Below, piece by piece: positions 10,763 to 21,715 of a DNA stretch of 64,000 nucleotides. This DNA comes from Amaurobius ferox (Eukaryota; Arthropoda; Arachnida; Araneae; Amaurobiidae), in NCBI GenBank assembly GCA_951213105.1, contig OX578150.1:19570022-19634021 (forward strand). The letters run 5' to 3'. The position numbers and the translations under genes were made by a program. Below the pieces are notes generated by a model. That model searched no databases, had not been told where the DNA came from, and saw only the letters and a program-made list of their open reading frames with translations. Each line of letters begins with the position of its first letter. Positions within the stretch are counted from its first letter, which is position 1.

Positions 10763-10805
10763 GGTTGAGGTTGATTATGGTTTAATGGCACAAGATCCAA
10801 AGAGG
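10763..10805 (-). repeat. Orphan 3' tip of LINE family A (43 bp)
   Basis: GGTTGAGGTTGATTATGG and the following bases to AAAGAGG are the last 43 bases of a family A 3' UTR. The copy from 15797 lacks exactly its 3' tip, so this is probably that copy's missing end, cut off by insertion of copy B with loss of roughly 110 bp of target. The link is inferred. Confidence 0.6.
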
Positions 10806-11006
10806 TTGGTTGGTTGGTTGATTATGGTTTAATGGCACAAGATCCAAAGAGGATATGCTGTGCCAGACATATGGTACCGAGATACATAAAATAGTATTGA
10901 TAACACGTGTATAATTTAAAATAGTGATAATGTGTGAAAATTCTATGGAACATGTGCAACAATGCAAATGATATGAAAAATGGCTAAAAGGTTATAAAAG
11001 GTGATG

Positions 11007-14000
11007 TTAAAAATGATGGAAAAAACCAATGTTCAATAGGAATGGGAAAAGCTCCAAATGAGGATTTTCTCCAATCAATTCTGCCAAATTCAATGTATAA
11101 GTCTTAAAATGCTTGAAACGAAACTGTTTATATTTAGTACACTCAATTAAAATATGTTTGATACTTGCTGAGGTCTGACAACTATTACAAAAGGGTTCAA
11201 CTTCTCCTAAAAGTAAGTGTCTGTGGGTAAAACGAGTATGACCAATTCGCAAACGTGTTAAAAGTACCTCAAGTTTCCTACATTGGAAACTAGTCCACTT
11301 TTGTATTACGGGCTTTACTTCATACAACTTATTACGAGACTGCTGGTTCCAGGAATACTGCCATTTGTCATAAATATTTTTCAAAATGAATGGTTTGATG
11401 TCAGTTAAAGGGATTGTCAGGTTTAAATTTTGAGTAGCTGATTTAGCAGCAATATCTGCCAACTCATTTCCTCTGATAAACAACATGTCCTGGCACCCAA
11501 CAAAATTCAGTATGGTATCCCTGTACCTTTAGACGATGTTCATACTTAAGAATATCAGAGGCAATAGGGTAATTCATAGCAGTCCTAGATGATAAAAGTT
11601 GTAGCGAACTCAATGAATCGGTATAAATGATGTGCTTTTTGGACATTTGATGCGATATGAATATAAGACTCTGGTATATTGCCATAATCTCAGCAGTAAA
11701 AATAGAGCAAGATGCATGCAGTTTAAAAGATGCATGCAGTTTGGCTTATGTATTTTTAGATACATAAGCCAACTCTACGTAATTGCCATTTTTTGAACCA
11801 TCTGTGAAAATAGGAGTAAACTCCTTGTAGAGATTTCTATGTTCAGCAAACAGTTGCAGATAAATAGTCTGATCTGTGTTTCTATTAGTAAAATTACTAA
11901 ATGGGTTGAGATATATAAAATCTGGAACATGCCATGGAGGTGTTTCAAAACACTTTGTTTTCCTTATATTTACATCTACTTGTGGGGTTATTGATAATAT
12001 ATTTCGTATCCGCTTGCCAAAAGAAGGAATGCATGAGGGTCTGTGGTCATACAGTCGATCATAATGCTCATCTAGTATTAGTCGTTGCAGAGGGTGGTTC
12101 TGTAAGGACATGACCCGATAGTAATAATTCAGCATCAACTGTTCACGCCTGAATTCTAGAGGTGGCTCATTGCAGTACATATATAAGCTTTGAACAGGAG
12201 ATGTTCTAAAGGCACCTGAACATATACGTAATGCCTTATTATGTATTGTGTCCAGTTTCTGAAGAACAGATGTTCGTGCACTCCCATAAACATTGCATCC
12301 ATAATCAATCTTGGAACGAATAATGGCCCTATATATACGTAGCATTGAAGTTGTATCTGCACCCCATTTCGTATTTGACAGAACTTTTAAAATGTTAATG
12401 GCTCTCTCACATTTCTTTCTCAATTTCTGAACAAGGGGTAGGAAGGTGAGTTTTCTATCGAACCAGACTCCAAGAAATTTCACTTCATCCACAACAGCAA
12501 TTTTAGCATTCTCCATGAAAATCTCTGGAGGTAAGTGTAGACCTCGTTTTAAGGTGAAGTGAACGATACAAGTCTTTTGGATTGAAAACCTGAATCCATT
12601 TAGATTAGCCCATTGCAGAATGCCATTTACTGCAGTTTGACACTGTCTTTCAACAGTGCGCATATCATGTGCTTGGTATGAAACTTGCAAATCATCCACA
12701 TAGAGGCTTTTATGAACTGATGGTGGTAGATGGTTTAAAATACTGTTGATTTTTATAGAAAATAGAGTCACATTCAATACACTTCCTTGTGGCACTCCCT
12801 CCTCTTGTACGTGAGGATTTGAAAGAACAGTACCAATACGAACTTTGAATGTCCTATGTGCTAAAAAGTTTTGTATAAAAGTGGGAAGATTTCCTTTTAA
12901 ATTAAAATCAAAAAGGTCCTTAATAATACCATAGCACCATGTGCGATAATAGGCTTTGTCAATATCAAAAAATATTGACACTAAATGATTTCGCCTAAGG
13001 TAGGCAGTCCTGATCTGGGATTCCAGAGCAATAATATTGTCAGAGGTAGATCTTCCTCGTCTAAAACCACTTTGATGTGGAGATAAAAGTTTATTTGTTT
13101 CAAGGAAATAAACAAGTCGGGCATTTACCATTTTTTCCATAATTTTGCAAATACAGCTTGTCAAAGCAATGGGTCGGTAACTTGAAGGACTTTTGGGGTC
13201 TTTTCCTGGTTTTAAAATGGGTATGGTGATTGCTCTTTGCCAGGATGTCGGAAACTTATGTTCCATATAAATCCTGTTGTACAGATATAGATATAAAAGG
13301 TTTAATAAAGACTCGTGAGAAAGGTGTTTCAGCATAGTATAATGGACACCATCTGGCCCACTGCTGGTTCCCTGAGTCTGTGACAATGCTGTAAGAAGTT
13401 CAAACTTTGTAAACGGAGAATTGTATGGCAAGTGTTTGGCTTGTGAGAAGACAATTGGTTTCTTTTCTGATCTGATTTTATGTGACAGGAATGGTTCTGA
13501 ATAACTTGCTGAGTTTGAAACATCTGCAAAGGCTTTGGCTATTTCATTTGCTATTTCTGCGGGAGAGCTAATAATTGAGCCATTACTATTTATAACAGAT
13601 ATAAGGTGGTCATTATAGACACCTGAACACTTTTTGACCTTTTCCCATACTTTGTTGCTGGAAATGGAACAGTTTAGTCCACTGACATACTCCTCCCATG
13701 ACTCTCTTTGTCTTTGTCTGCGTATCCTACGAGCAACAGCTTTTCTATATTTAAATGCAGTAAGATTATCAGTCGTAGGATACCTTCGAAATTTTGCCCA
13801 GGCTTTCTTTCGTTTTTGTATGCCTCGCGACATTCTTCATTCCACCGAGGATAGTGATACTTAGATGTTTTTCCAGAATTCTTAGGGATTGTATTATCAG
13901 CAGCCTTAATCAAGAGATTTGTAATATTGTTTACAGCTGTATCAATGTCACAGCTCTGAACTGCGTCATCAGCTATCACAGCTTAGGAAGTAAATGTTAA

Positions 14001-14702
14001 CCAATCAGCTTTCGAAAAGATATATCGCGATGGTTTCACAGGTGATCTGATTTGACTGTTAAAGAGAACAATGGGAAAATGGTCGCTATTGTATGGATCT
14101 TTGTCGACTAAAAAGGACCAGTATGGAAGGACTGACGGCGAACAGAAAGCAAGATCGATAATGTGGAATGTCTTGCTTGGTTGATGAAAGTAGGTATGTT
14201 CATTGCTATTTAATAGGCACAGGCTGTGATCACTAATGCACTGTTCAATTTGCTGTCCCCTGTGATTCATGTCAGAACTACCCCAAAGAGGGTTATGACC
14301 ATTAAAGTCACCCAATATTACGAATGGCGGAGGTAGTTGACCAATCAAATCATCAAGTTCCTTGCAATCAATATTATCATTTGGTGGAATATATATACAG
14401 CATATTGTAATCAATGTCTTAATATGGATACGAGCAGCAATAGCTTGTAAGTTAGTGGTAAGTTGTACATTGGAGGTAGGATAGGTATGGGAAATTAGCA
14501 AGGCTACTCCCCCAGAAACCCTACTGTTTTGATCAAAATCTTTGCAAATGCAAGTAAAATGTTTAAAATTTATACTACTGTTAAATTTTAAAAATGTTTC
14601 TTGAAGACAGACACAAATGGGATGATAAGTATTAATTAATGATTTAACCTCAAACAACTTGGTCTGCAAACCACGGCAGTTCCAAGAAACTAAAGAACCC
14701 AT
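11007..14702 (-). pseudogene. LINE family A ORF2 of copy B (EN-RT-RNase H), few breaks
   Basis: Start ATG at 14702, overlapping the ORF1 stop as TAATG. The endonuclease (14702-13983) reads MGSLVSWNCRGLQ, then VILGDFNGHNPLWGSS and NSDHFPIVLFNSQ. The RT (to about 12400) has SYRPIALTSC, FFDIDKAYYRTW (an intact copy would have Asp for the second Tyr), VPQGSVLNVTLF and the LYVDDLQVSY catalytic box. The RNase H begins at FTPIFTDGSK (about 11800) and continues in other frames to a C-terminal knuckle CNSCQ...HILIEC. Breaks lie near 13980, 11750 and 11470. Near 11715-11760 a GCATGCAGTTTaAAAG-type local duplication disturbs the frame. Expected role: target-primed reverse transcription. Confidence 0.87.
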
Positions 14703-15117
14703 TATGTAGGTTTTTTCGTTTTTGGTGAACGAGAACTGTTCACCCTGGACCTATTGAATGAAGGTGGCAACACATCCGTCAACATTGTTTCGTCATCCGA
14801 AACACATAGTTGTACTGCATCATCAATAATGGCATCACTTTTTGCATCTACTCTTTTTAATGATTTTCTAGGTGCAAGTTCGTCTTTTTCATTTTTTAAG
14901 TTAGATTTTTGGTTGGATTTTTTTTTGTTCATTGTAGTATATGTTCCAGTATCCCGACTGGTACTTGGTTTATTTGGCTGTGAAAACTCTGCTCTAAAAG
15001 TTGCTAAGGGTATGGCAGATTTAGGTTTAAATTGAGTACTTGATGGGTTAGTAATATTTGGACTGTCTTCGGGCACAGAGATAGGTTCGGTTTGTGTAAA
15101 AATAGATCTTTTCTCAC
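14702..15117 (-). pseudogene. LINE family A ORF1 of copy B, C-terminal remnant
   Basis: Only the basic C-terminal part of ORF1 remains (from about VPEDSPNITNPSSTQ to RSPKTKKPT, then TAA overlapping the ORF2 ATG). The N-terminal segment and all CCHC knuckles are gone. At 15117/15118 the remnant is joined straight to 5' UTR sequence (GCCCATTGGTTTACTTCC). Comparison with the intact ORF1 at 19406-20799 implies loss of roughly 0.9-1 kb. The stop/start overlap suggests ORF2 translation by reinitiation, an inference. Confidence 0.8.
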
Positions 15118-15796
15118 ATTGCCCATTGGTTTACTTCCAGATCGATCGGAGCCCCCGTCAGGCTCCGTCTCCCCACACTTTTCTAACGTGCCAAGTGTAA
15201 CCACCGGAGTCATTCGCAAAGCTAGATGATGGAGAGCGGGCCATAACGTGCACCTGGTGCACAGGGCCCAAGGACCAACAAAGATCCATGAGGGTTGAGG
15301 TTGATTATGGTTTAATGGCACAAGATCCAAAGAGGATATGCTGCGTCAGACATAAGATCCATGAGGGATTTCTCGATATGAAACACTCTCCACCATCTAA
15401 CCAACACAACCAAGGGACTCACCTCTGGAACCGTTTACTGCAAACGTTTCTTAAAAGCAAAACTACTGATGCACGCAGCTCTACCCCTTTCGCATCCCAC
15501 CCACATGAACCCATTCCCGAGCCCAAACGGTGTACCTAACGGCAGAGGCCGAAGAGTGGTACTAGGGCCCATAGAGCAGATGTGATGTTTACTAAGGGCT
15601 CGGCATTGATGACACCAGCAGCTGAGAGGGACAAGAAACACAAAACACAAAAGGAGAACAAAACAAAAAGAAGGGGAAAGGAGGATAGACAAACAATAAG
15701 AAGGAAAAAGAAAGAGAAAAAAGGAAAGAAAAGCCTTGCTAAGGTGCCTCGGGATTGCAACACCCGTATTCACTAAAGAAGTGAACCCCTGAGGGG
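15118..15796 (-). promoter_or_regulatory. LINE family A 5' UTR of copy B
   Basis: Nearly complete 5' UTR ending in sense at the family 5' terminus (GTGAACCCCTGAGGGG on the + strand, 15781-15796). It is interrupted at 15295-15354 by a 60-bp LINE 3'-end insertion. It contains an A-rich purine tract near 15650-15735, pyrimidine-rich in sense, also seen in the other copies. Confidence 0.8.
15295..15354 (-). mobile_element. 60-bp LINE 3'-end insertion S1 with target duplication
   Basis: The last 60 bases of the LINE family A 3' end, inserted in the 5' UTR of copy B. The duplication AGATCCATGAGGG is perfect (15282-15294 and 15355-15367). In sense the insertion starts at TATGTCTGACGCAGC, inside the 3' hairpin. 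Confidence 0.92.
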
Positions 15797-15949
15797 ATGA
15801 AAAATGGATAAAAGGTTATAAAAGGTGAAGTTAAAAATGATGGATAAAACCAATGTCCAATAGGAATGGAAAAAGCTCGAAATGAGGATTTTCTCAAATC
15901 AATTCTGCCAAATGTATAGTATAAGTCTCTTGAAATGCTTAAAACGAAA

Positions 15950-18900
15950 CTATTTATATTTTGAACACTCAATTAAAATATGTTTGATCCTTGCTGAGGT
16001 CTGACAACTATTACAAAAGGGTTCAATTTCTCCTAAAAGTAAGTGTCTATGAGTAAAACGAGCATGACCAATGCGCAAATGAGTTAATATAACATCAAGT
16101 GTCCTACACTGAAAACTAGTCCACTTTTGTATTAAAGGCTTTATCTCATACAATTTATTTTGAGTTTGCTGATTCCATGAATGTTGCCATTTATCATATA
16201 ATATTTTACTAATGGTTTTTTTTATATCTGTCAAAGGAATGGGGTGATTCAGAATATGATCAGCTGTTTTTGCAGCGGTATCAGCCAATTTGTTTTCCTT
16301 TATACCAACATGACCGGGAACCCAACAAAATTGAATATAGTGTCCTCGTGCCTTCAGATGATGCACAAGTAGGAGGATTTCTGAGGCAATGGGATGAAGC
16401 ATGGCCAATCTGGACGAAAGTACTTGCAAAGAACTTAACGAATCTGTATATATGATGTATTTTTTTACCCTTTGATGTGAGATAAAATTAATGATTGGGG
16501 AATTGCTGTGATTTTAGCAGTAAAAATGGAACATGAGGTATGAACCTTAAAAGACTTCACTATATCATTACATACATAAGCAAATCCAACATGAGCTGCT
16601 GTTTCGGAGACATCTGTAAAAATAGGAGTGAACTCCTTGAATAAATCATACTGCACATCGACACAATATGTACTGCACATCCAGGATGATCCATTGCAAA
16701 GGATGGTAGTTCATGGACATGACTCTAAAGTGATAATCCAGTGAGAGCAGTTCTCGCCTGAGTTCGACTGATGTCTCATTACAGTCAACGTATATGCTTT
16801 GAATAGGAGAAGAGAGAGAGAGTTCTGAAGGCACCAGAACAAATACGAAGAGCATTATTATGAATTGGATCAAGCTTCTTAAGCACAGATGCTCCTGCTG
16901 ATCCGTACACAGAACATCCATAGTCAAGCTTTGACCAAATAACAGCTCTATAGATTTGAAGCATAGAAACCTGATCTGCACCCCATTTTGTATTTGAAAG
17001 AACTTTTAAGATATTCAGAGCTTTCTCACATTTTGTTCGCAGTCTTTGGATGTGGGGCAAGTAAGTGAGTTTCTTATGAAACCAGACCCCGAGAAATTTT
17101 ACTTCATCTGCTACTGTGATCTTAACGTCTCCCAAAAAGATTTCTGGGGGTAAGTGAATGCCACGTTTTCGTGTGAAATGAATACAACATGTCTTTTGAG
17201 TAGAAAAACTGAATCCATTTACTTTTGCCCATCGCAAGATACAATTAACAGCAGCTTGACATTGTCGCTAACTGAACGCATATCATGTGCTTGATAGGAA
17301 ACTTGCAGATCATCAACATACATGGTTTTATGAACTGACAATGGTAATTAGTTTAAAATACTGTTGACTTTGATATTAAAAAGTGTCACACTCAGTACAC
17401 TTCCTTGGGGCACTCCTTCTTCTTGTACATATGTGTGAGAGAGAACTGAACCAATGCGAACTTGGTTGGTTGGTTGATTATGGTTTAATGGCACAAGATC
17501 CAAAGAGGATATGCTGCGCCAGACATACAATGCGAACTTGGAATGTCCTGTAATCTAAAATGTTTTGGATAAAAATGGGAAGATTACCCTTTAAATTAAA
17601 ATCAAAAAGGTCATTAATAATACCATAGCGCCATGTTCGATCATAGGCTTTGTCTATATCAAAAAATATGGAAACTAAATGGTTTCGCCTAAGAAAGGCA
17701 GTCCTAATTTGTGATTCTAAAGAAATTAGATTGTCGATGGTAGATCTACCTTGTCGAAAGCCACTTTGATGTGGCGATAATTTTTTATTGTCTTCTAAAA
17801 AGTAAACAAGCCTAGCGTTTACCATTTTTTCAAGCAGTTTACATACACAGCTTGTCAGTGCTATAGGTCGATAACTTAAAGGACTTAGTGGGTCCTTACC
17901 TGGTTTCATGATGGGAATGGTGATAGCTCTTTGCCATGATTTAGGAAATTTATGTTCGAACCAGATTCTGTTGAACAGCTGCAGGAGGTTCAACAAGGAG
18001 TCATGAGAAAGGTGTTTCAGCATGAGATAATTAATTTCGTCTGGTCCACTACAAGTTTTGTGTGTTTTTGATAAAGCTGTCATTAACTCTATCATGGTAA
18101 ACTCTGAATTGTACTGTTGATTATTTGCTTCCAGGAAAATAATAGGTTTACTTTCCGACCTGAGTTTATGAGTTAGAAATGGTTCAGAGTAGTTTGTTGC
18201 ATTAGAGACATTTGCAAACTGTTTGGCAATTTCATTAGCAATGTCTAACGAGGAACTAATAGTTGAACCGTTGCAATTTAGAATGGAAATGGGATGTTCT
18301 CTATATAATCCAGAACACTTTTTCATCCTTTCCCATACGATTTTGCTTGGTGTAGAGAAAGTTATTTCTGATACATACTTTTGCCATGACTCCCGTTGAC
18401 ACTTTCGACGAACTCTTCTAGCACTTGCTTTTGCTTGCTTAAAAGCTATGTAATTGGTCATTGTAGGATAACGCCGAAAAATACACCAAGCCTTACGTTG
18501 TTGCTTAATGGTCACCATACATTCTGAAGTCCATCAAGGAAAGTGAAATTTGGTTGTTTTTAAAGAGCTTTTTGGAATAGCATCATCTGCGGCCTTGATC
18601 AGAAGTTGATTAACTCTATCCACCACAGTGTCAATATCTCCATTTTGGATAATACCAGTAGTAATCTCAGCAAGGTGAGTATATTGTGTCCAATTGGCTT
18701 TTGAAAAAATGTATCGAGATGGTTTTTTTACAAATGACGTGACATGACTGCCAGACAGGATGATAGGAAAGTGATCACTATTATGGAGATCATTATCAAC
18801 TGTGAAGTTCCAGAATGGAAATATGGCTGGTGTACATATAGCAAGATCGATATTGTGATAGGTCCTGCTAGGTTCATGAAAGTAAGTGTATTCCTTATTA

Positions 18901-19397
18901 TTAAAAAGGCACAGACTATGAGCACTACGACACTGCTCAATTTGCTGTCCTCTGCAATTTATGTCTTTGCTTCCCCACAGAGGATTATGACCATTGAAGT
19001 CACCCAAGATCAGATATGGAGTAGGAAGTTGGCTAATCAAGCTATTGAGTTCATTTTGATTAATGTGGCTATTAGGTGGAAGGTATATACTGCAAACTGT
19101 AATCAATATGTTAAGATGAATTCGGACAGCCACAGCTTGTAGCTGAGTATTTAAGCGAAGAATAGTAGATGGGTAGTTATGAGACACAAGCAAGACAACA
19201 CCACCAGAAACCTTGTCTCCTCCATGATCATAGTCTTTCCTAATAGTGCTAAAACGGCGAATTTTAACTGTGTCTGCAGATTTTAAAAATGTTTCTTGGA
19301 GCGCTATACAAGCAGGATTGTATGTATTCGAAAGTGCTTTAATGTCATACAGTTTATTGCGAAGACCTCGACAATTCCAAGAAATAATAGTAGCCAT
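15950..19397 (-). pseudogene. LINE family A ORF2 of copy C, broken
   Basis: Start ATG at 19397, eight bases after the ORF1 stop. The endonuclease reads MATIISWNCRGLRNKLYD, LQETFLK, ILGDFNGHNPLWGS and HNSDHFPIIL. The RT reads GPDEINYLMLKHLSHDSLL, FDIDKAYDRTWRYG and VPQGSVLSVTLF; the YVDD region is damaged near 17310. RNase H begins at FTPIFTDVSET (Gly to Val, Lys to Glu against the usual TDGSK) near 16640. Breaks: near 18530, at the S2 insertion (17466-17527), near 17270, and a deletion of about 230 bp near 16650 seen against 29240-29480. Inactive. Confidence 0.85.
17466..17527 (-). mobile_element. 62-bp LINE 3'-end insertion S2 with target duplication
   Basis: A 62-base piece of the LINE 3' end inserted in the RT coding region of copy C. 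The 14-bp duplication CAATGCGAACTTGG is perfect (17452-17465 and 17528-17541). In sense it starts at TATGTCTGGCGCAGC, the same position as S1. Confidence 0.93.
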
Positions 19398-19405
19398 AAA
19401 AAAAA

Positions 19406-19491
19406 TTAATCCGATGGGACAGAAGCAAGCTGCTCTTTGAAGGCCTCATCTGTCGCCATCTCTTCATCTTCAGAAACATATCCATGTACAG

Positions 19492-19526
<35 letters not shown>

Positions 19527-20799
19527 GATGCCTGATTTTTAGATTTTTTCTTTAAAAAGTCTCTTCTTTCAGGGGGTCTTTTGGTGGTAGGACCCTCTTT
19601 TGATATTTTCAACTTTACAGATTTATGTTTTGCTTTTACATTTTTAGTATTAGTATCTTTAATTTTGCTTGTCTTATCATGTATTGTTTTGTTTTCAGTG
19701 GTTCCATGGAAGTTAGATTTAGCATTTGTTAAAAGTTTTGCAGGTTTTATATATGTGTTAGAAGGTGCTAATTTTTTAAGTGCGGTCAATGTTTCTGTTA
19801 CAGGAAATGTTAATGGTTTATCTTCTGATTCTGTTTGAGTACCAATAGAATTCATTTGTTTACTGTTTCTCATGGAAGCAGCATATGAGATACCGGCTTT
19901 AGGTGTACGGGAACATATTATTTTTCTTGCTTCTGGATAAGAGGAATTACTGTTTACTTTAAGGGTCATTATTTCTTTTTCAAGTTTAAACGTAGGACAT
20001 GATCGTGAGTAAGATGGGTGTTCACCCTCACAATTTTTACATTTTGCTGTCTCAGAACAAGAGCTACTATCATGTCCAACCACTGCACAATTAGCACAAG
20101 TAACTTTTCCTCGACATGCCAACTTTGAGTGTCCAAATCTTTGACAAGTGAAACATCTTAGGGGGTTTGGAATGTATGGTCTAACTGAACATTTTAGATA
20201 TGCTACTTTTAATGTTTGGGGCAGAATTGGTGTCTCGAAAGTTAATATGAGATGTTTGGTTGGTATAAGTTTTCCCTCTCTTCGTATATTTATGCGGCGG
20301 ACGCCACAAACTTTTTGTTGTCTTAGGTTTGTCAAAATTTCTTCTTCGGAGTCAAAAATGAGGTCTGGTTCTGAGATTACTCCCCGTGAGAAATTTAAAG
20401 ATCTGTGGATGGTAGCATTTACTTCAAAGTTTCCCATTGTTTTCATACTCATGATGTTTTTTGCTTGTGCACTGGATGACACCTGCACCATTAAATCTCC
20501 TGATCTCAGTTTTTTTATAGAAATGACATCACCAACAATTGCTTGTATGCTTTTTTGTATCAGAAATGGTGAAACATTACTGAAAGAACCATCTACTTTT
20601 TTCAGGATAAAATATCTTGCCTCTGATGGTAAAGATGTTTGATTTTCATAGGAAGATTGTCTCATAGATCTTGAAGCTTCCTCCTTCTCTACTTGGTCTG
20701 CCCAATTGGAACGCCCCACCCTGGAGGGTAAGGGGATAGTTGGAGTCGAACTTGAAGAGCATGAAGAACCCGAGACAAAAGGCATTCTCGAATCTCCAT
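19406..20799 (-). CDS. LINE family A ORF1 of copy C (CCHC nucleic-acid-binding protein)
   Basis: Best-preserved ORF1 of the family, about 464 codons from the MENSRM-type start at 20799. One base is missing near 20790 (GAATCTCC instead of GAATTCTCC), so the frame is open only from upstream 5' UTR codons, not from that ATG. The conserved domain FILKKVDGSFSNVSPFLIQK lies near 20600. Three knuckles follow: CFTCQRFGHSKLAC, CANCAVVGHDSSSC and CKNCEGEHPSYSRSC (about 20160-20010). A lysine-rich C-terminal tail ends in a run of twelve Asp encoded by (CAT)n on the + strand (19495-19530). ORF1 proteins bind and chaperone element RNA. The ORF2 ATG follows after eight bases. Confidence 0.85.
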
Positions 20800-21433
20800 G
20801 CTTGTAACCACTAATAAAGAACCACGGTTTACTTCCAGATCGATCGGAGCCCCCGCCAGGCTCCGTCTCCCCACACTTTTCTAACGTGCCAAGTGTAACC
20901 GCCGGAGTCATTCGCAAAGCCAGATGATGGAGAGCGGGCCATAACGTGCACCTGGTGCACAGGGCCCATGGACCAGCAAGGATCCATGGGGGATTTCTCG
21001 ATATGAAACACTCTCCACCATCCAACCAACGCAACCAAGGGACTCACCTCTGGAACCGTTTACTGCAAACGTTTCTCGAAAGCAAAACTACTGATGCACG
21101 CAGCTCTACCCCTTTCGCATCACACCCACATGAACCCATTCCCGAGCCCAAATGGTGTACCTTACGGCAGAGGCCGAAGAGTGGTACTAGGGCCCATAGA
21201 GCAGATGTGATGTTTACTAAGGGCTCGGCATTGATGACACCAGCAGCTGAGAAGGACTAGAAACACAAAACACAAAAGGAGAACAAATCAAAAAAGAAGG
21301 GGAAAGGAGGATAGACAAAAAAAAGGAGTAAGAAAAAGAAAGAGAGAGAAAGAAAAAAGGAAAGAAAAGGATTGCTAAGGTACCTCGGGATTGCAACACC
21401 CGTATTCACTAAAGAAGTGAACCCCTGAGGGGG
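20800..21433 (-). promoter_or_regulatory. Complete 5' UTR of LINE family A (reference copy)
   Basis: Ends in sense at CCCCCTCAGGGGTTCAC. Other copies or part-copies end at the same base: 15796, about 27107 and 53139, which defines the true 5' terminus. A GC-rich proximal half next to ORF1 contrasts with a pyrimidine-rich (sense) distal tract at 21280-21370. The same module precedes the unrelated ORF1 at 35885. Expected to hold the internal promoter. Confidence 0.8.
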
Positions 21434-21715
21434 AAAGTTATTTCGGATGCATACTTTTGCCATGACTACTGTTGACAGTTTTGACGAACTCTTCTAGCAA
21501 TTGCTTTTGCTTGCTTAAAAGCTATGTAATTGGTCATTGTAGGATAACGCCGAAAAATACCCCAAGCCTTACGTTGTTGCTTAATCGTCACCATACATTC
21601 AGAAGTCCACCAAGGAAAGTGACACTTGGTTGTTTTTAAAGAGCTTTTCGGTATAGCATCCTCTGCTGCCTTGATCAGCAGTTACGTAACTCTATCCACC
21701 ACAGTGTCAATAGTT
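21434..21715 (-). mobile_element. LINE family A fragment H (right piece, EN-RT linker)
   Basis: A 282-bp ORF2 piece matching 18355-18645 almost base for base (for example CTTTTGCTTGCTTAAAAGC in both). It lies directly against the 5' end of copy C and ends near 21715 at the R1-like LINE. With 10321-10762 it may be the remains of one old copy split by copy C, with about 1.3 kb lost. Confidence 0.8.

Larger units (their letters stand above)
10806..15796 (-). mobile_element. LINE family A copy B (complete ends, internal deletion)
   Basis: Minus-strand LINE running from its CCAA tail (10806) to its 5' terminus CCCCTCAGGGGTTCAC (ending at 15796 in sense). Both ends are present, but most of ORF1 is missing: the 5' UTR joins ORF1 near 15118. 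ORF2 is the longest in this family here, with a 695-codon open block at 11746-13833. The 5' end sits inside the 3' UTR of the next copy (15797 onward). A 60-bp secondary insertion lies in its 5' UTR. Confidence 0.88.
15797..21433 (-). mobile_element. LINE family A copy C (near full length)
   Basis: Minus-strand LINE with complete 5' UTR (634 bp), full-length ORF1, and ORF2 with internal damage. Its 3' UTR is cut at 15797 by copy B; the missing tip is probably 10763-10805. Its 5' terminus at 21433 abuts an older ORF2 fragment of the same family (21434-21715). It carries the 62-bp insertion S2, and ORF2 has an internal deletion near 16650 that joins RNase H directly to the RT C-terminal region. 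Confidence 0.87.

Noticed and set aside
15582..15776. Lysine-rich open frame in the 5' UTR of copy B
   Set aside because: It is a translation of the purine-rich tract of the LINE 5' UTR; the same tract varies freely in length in other copies.
20148..20642. A 164-codon open frame on the + strand opposite LINE ORF1
   Set aside because: It is an antisense shadow of the conserved ORF1 domain; no recognisable protein pattern, and the sense frame has the family motifs.
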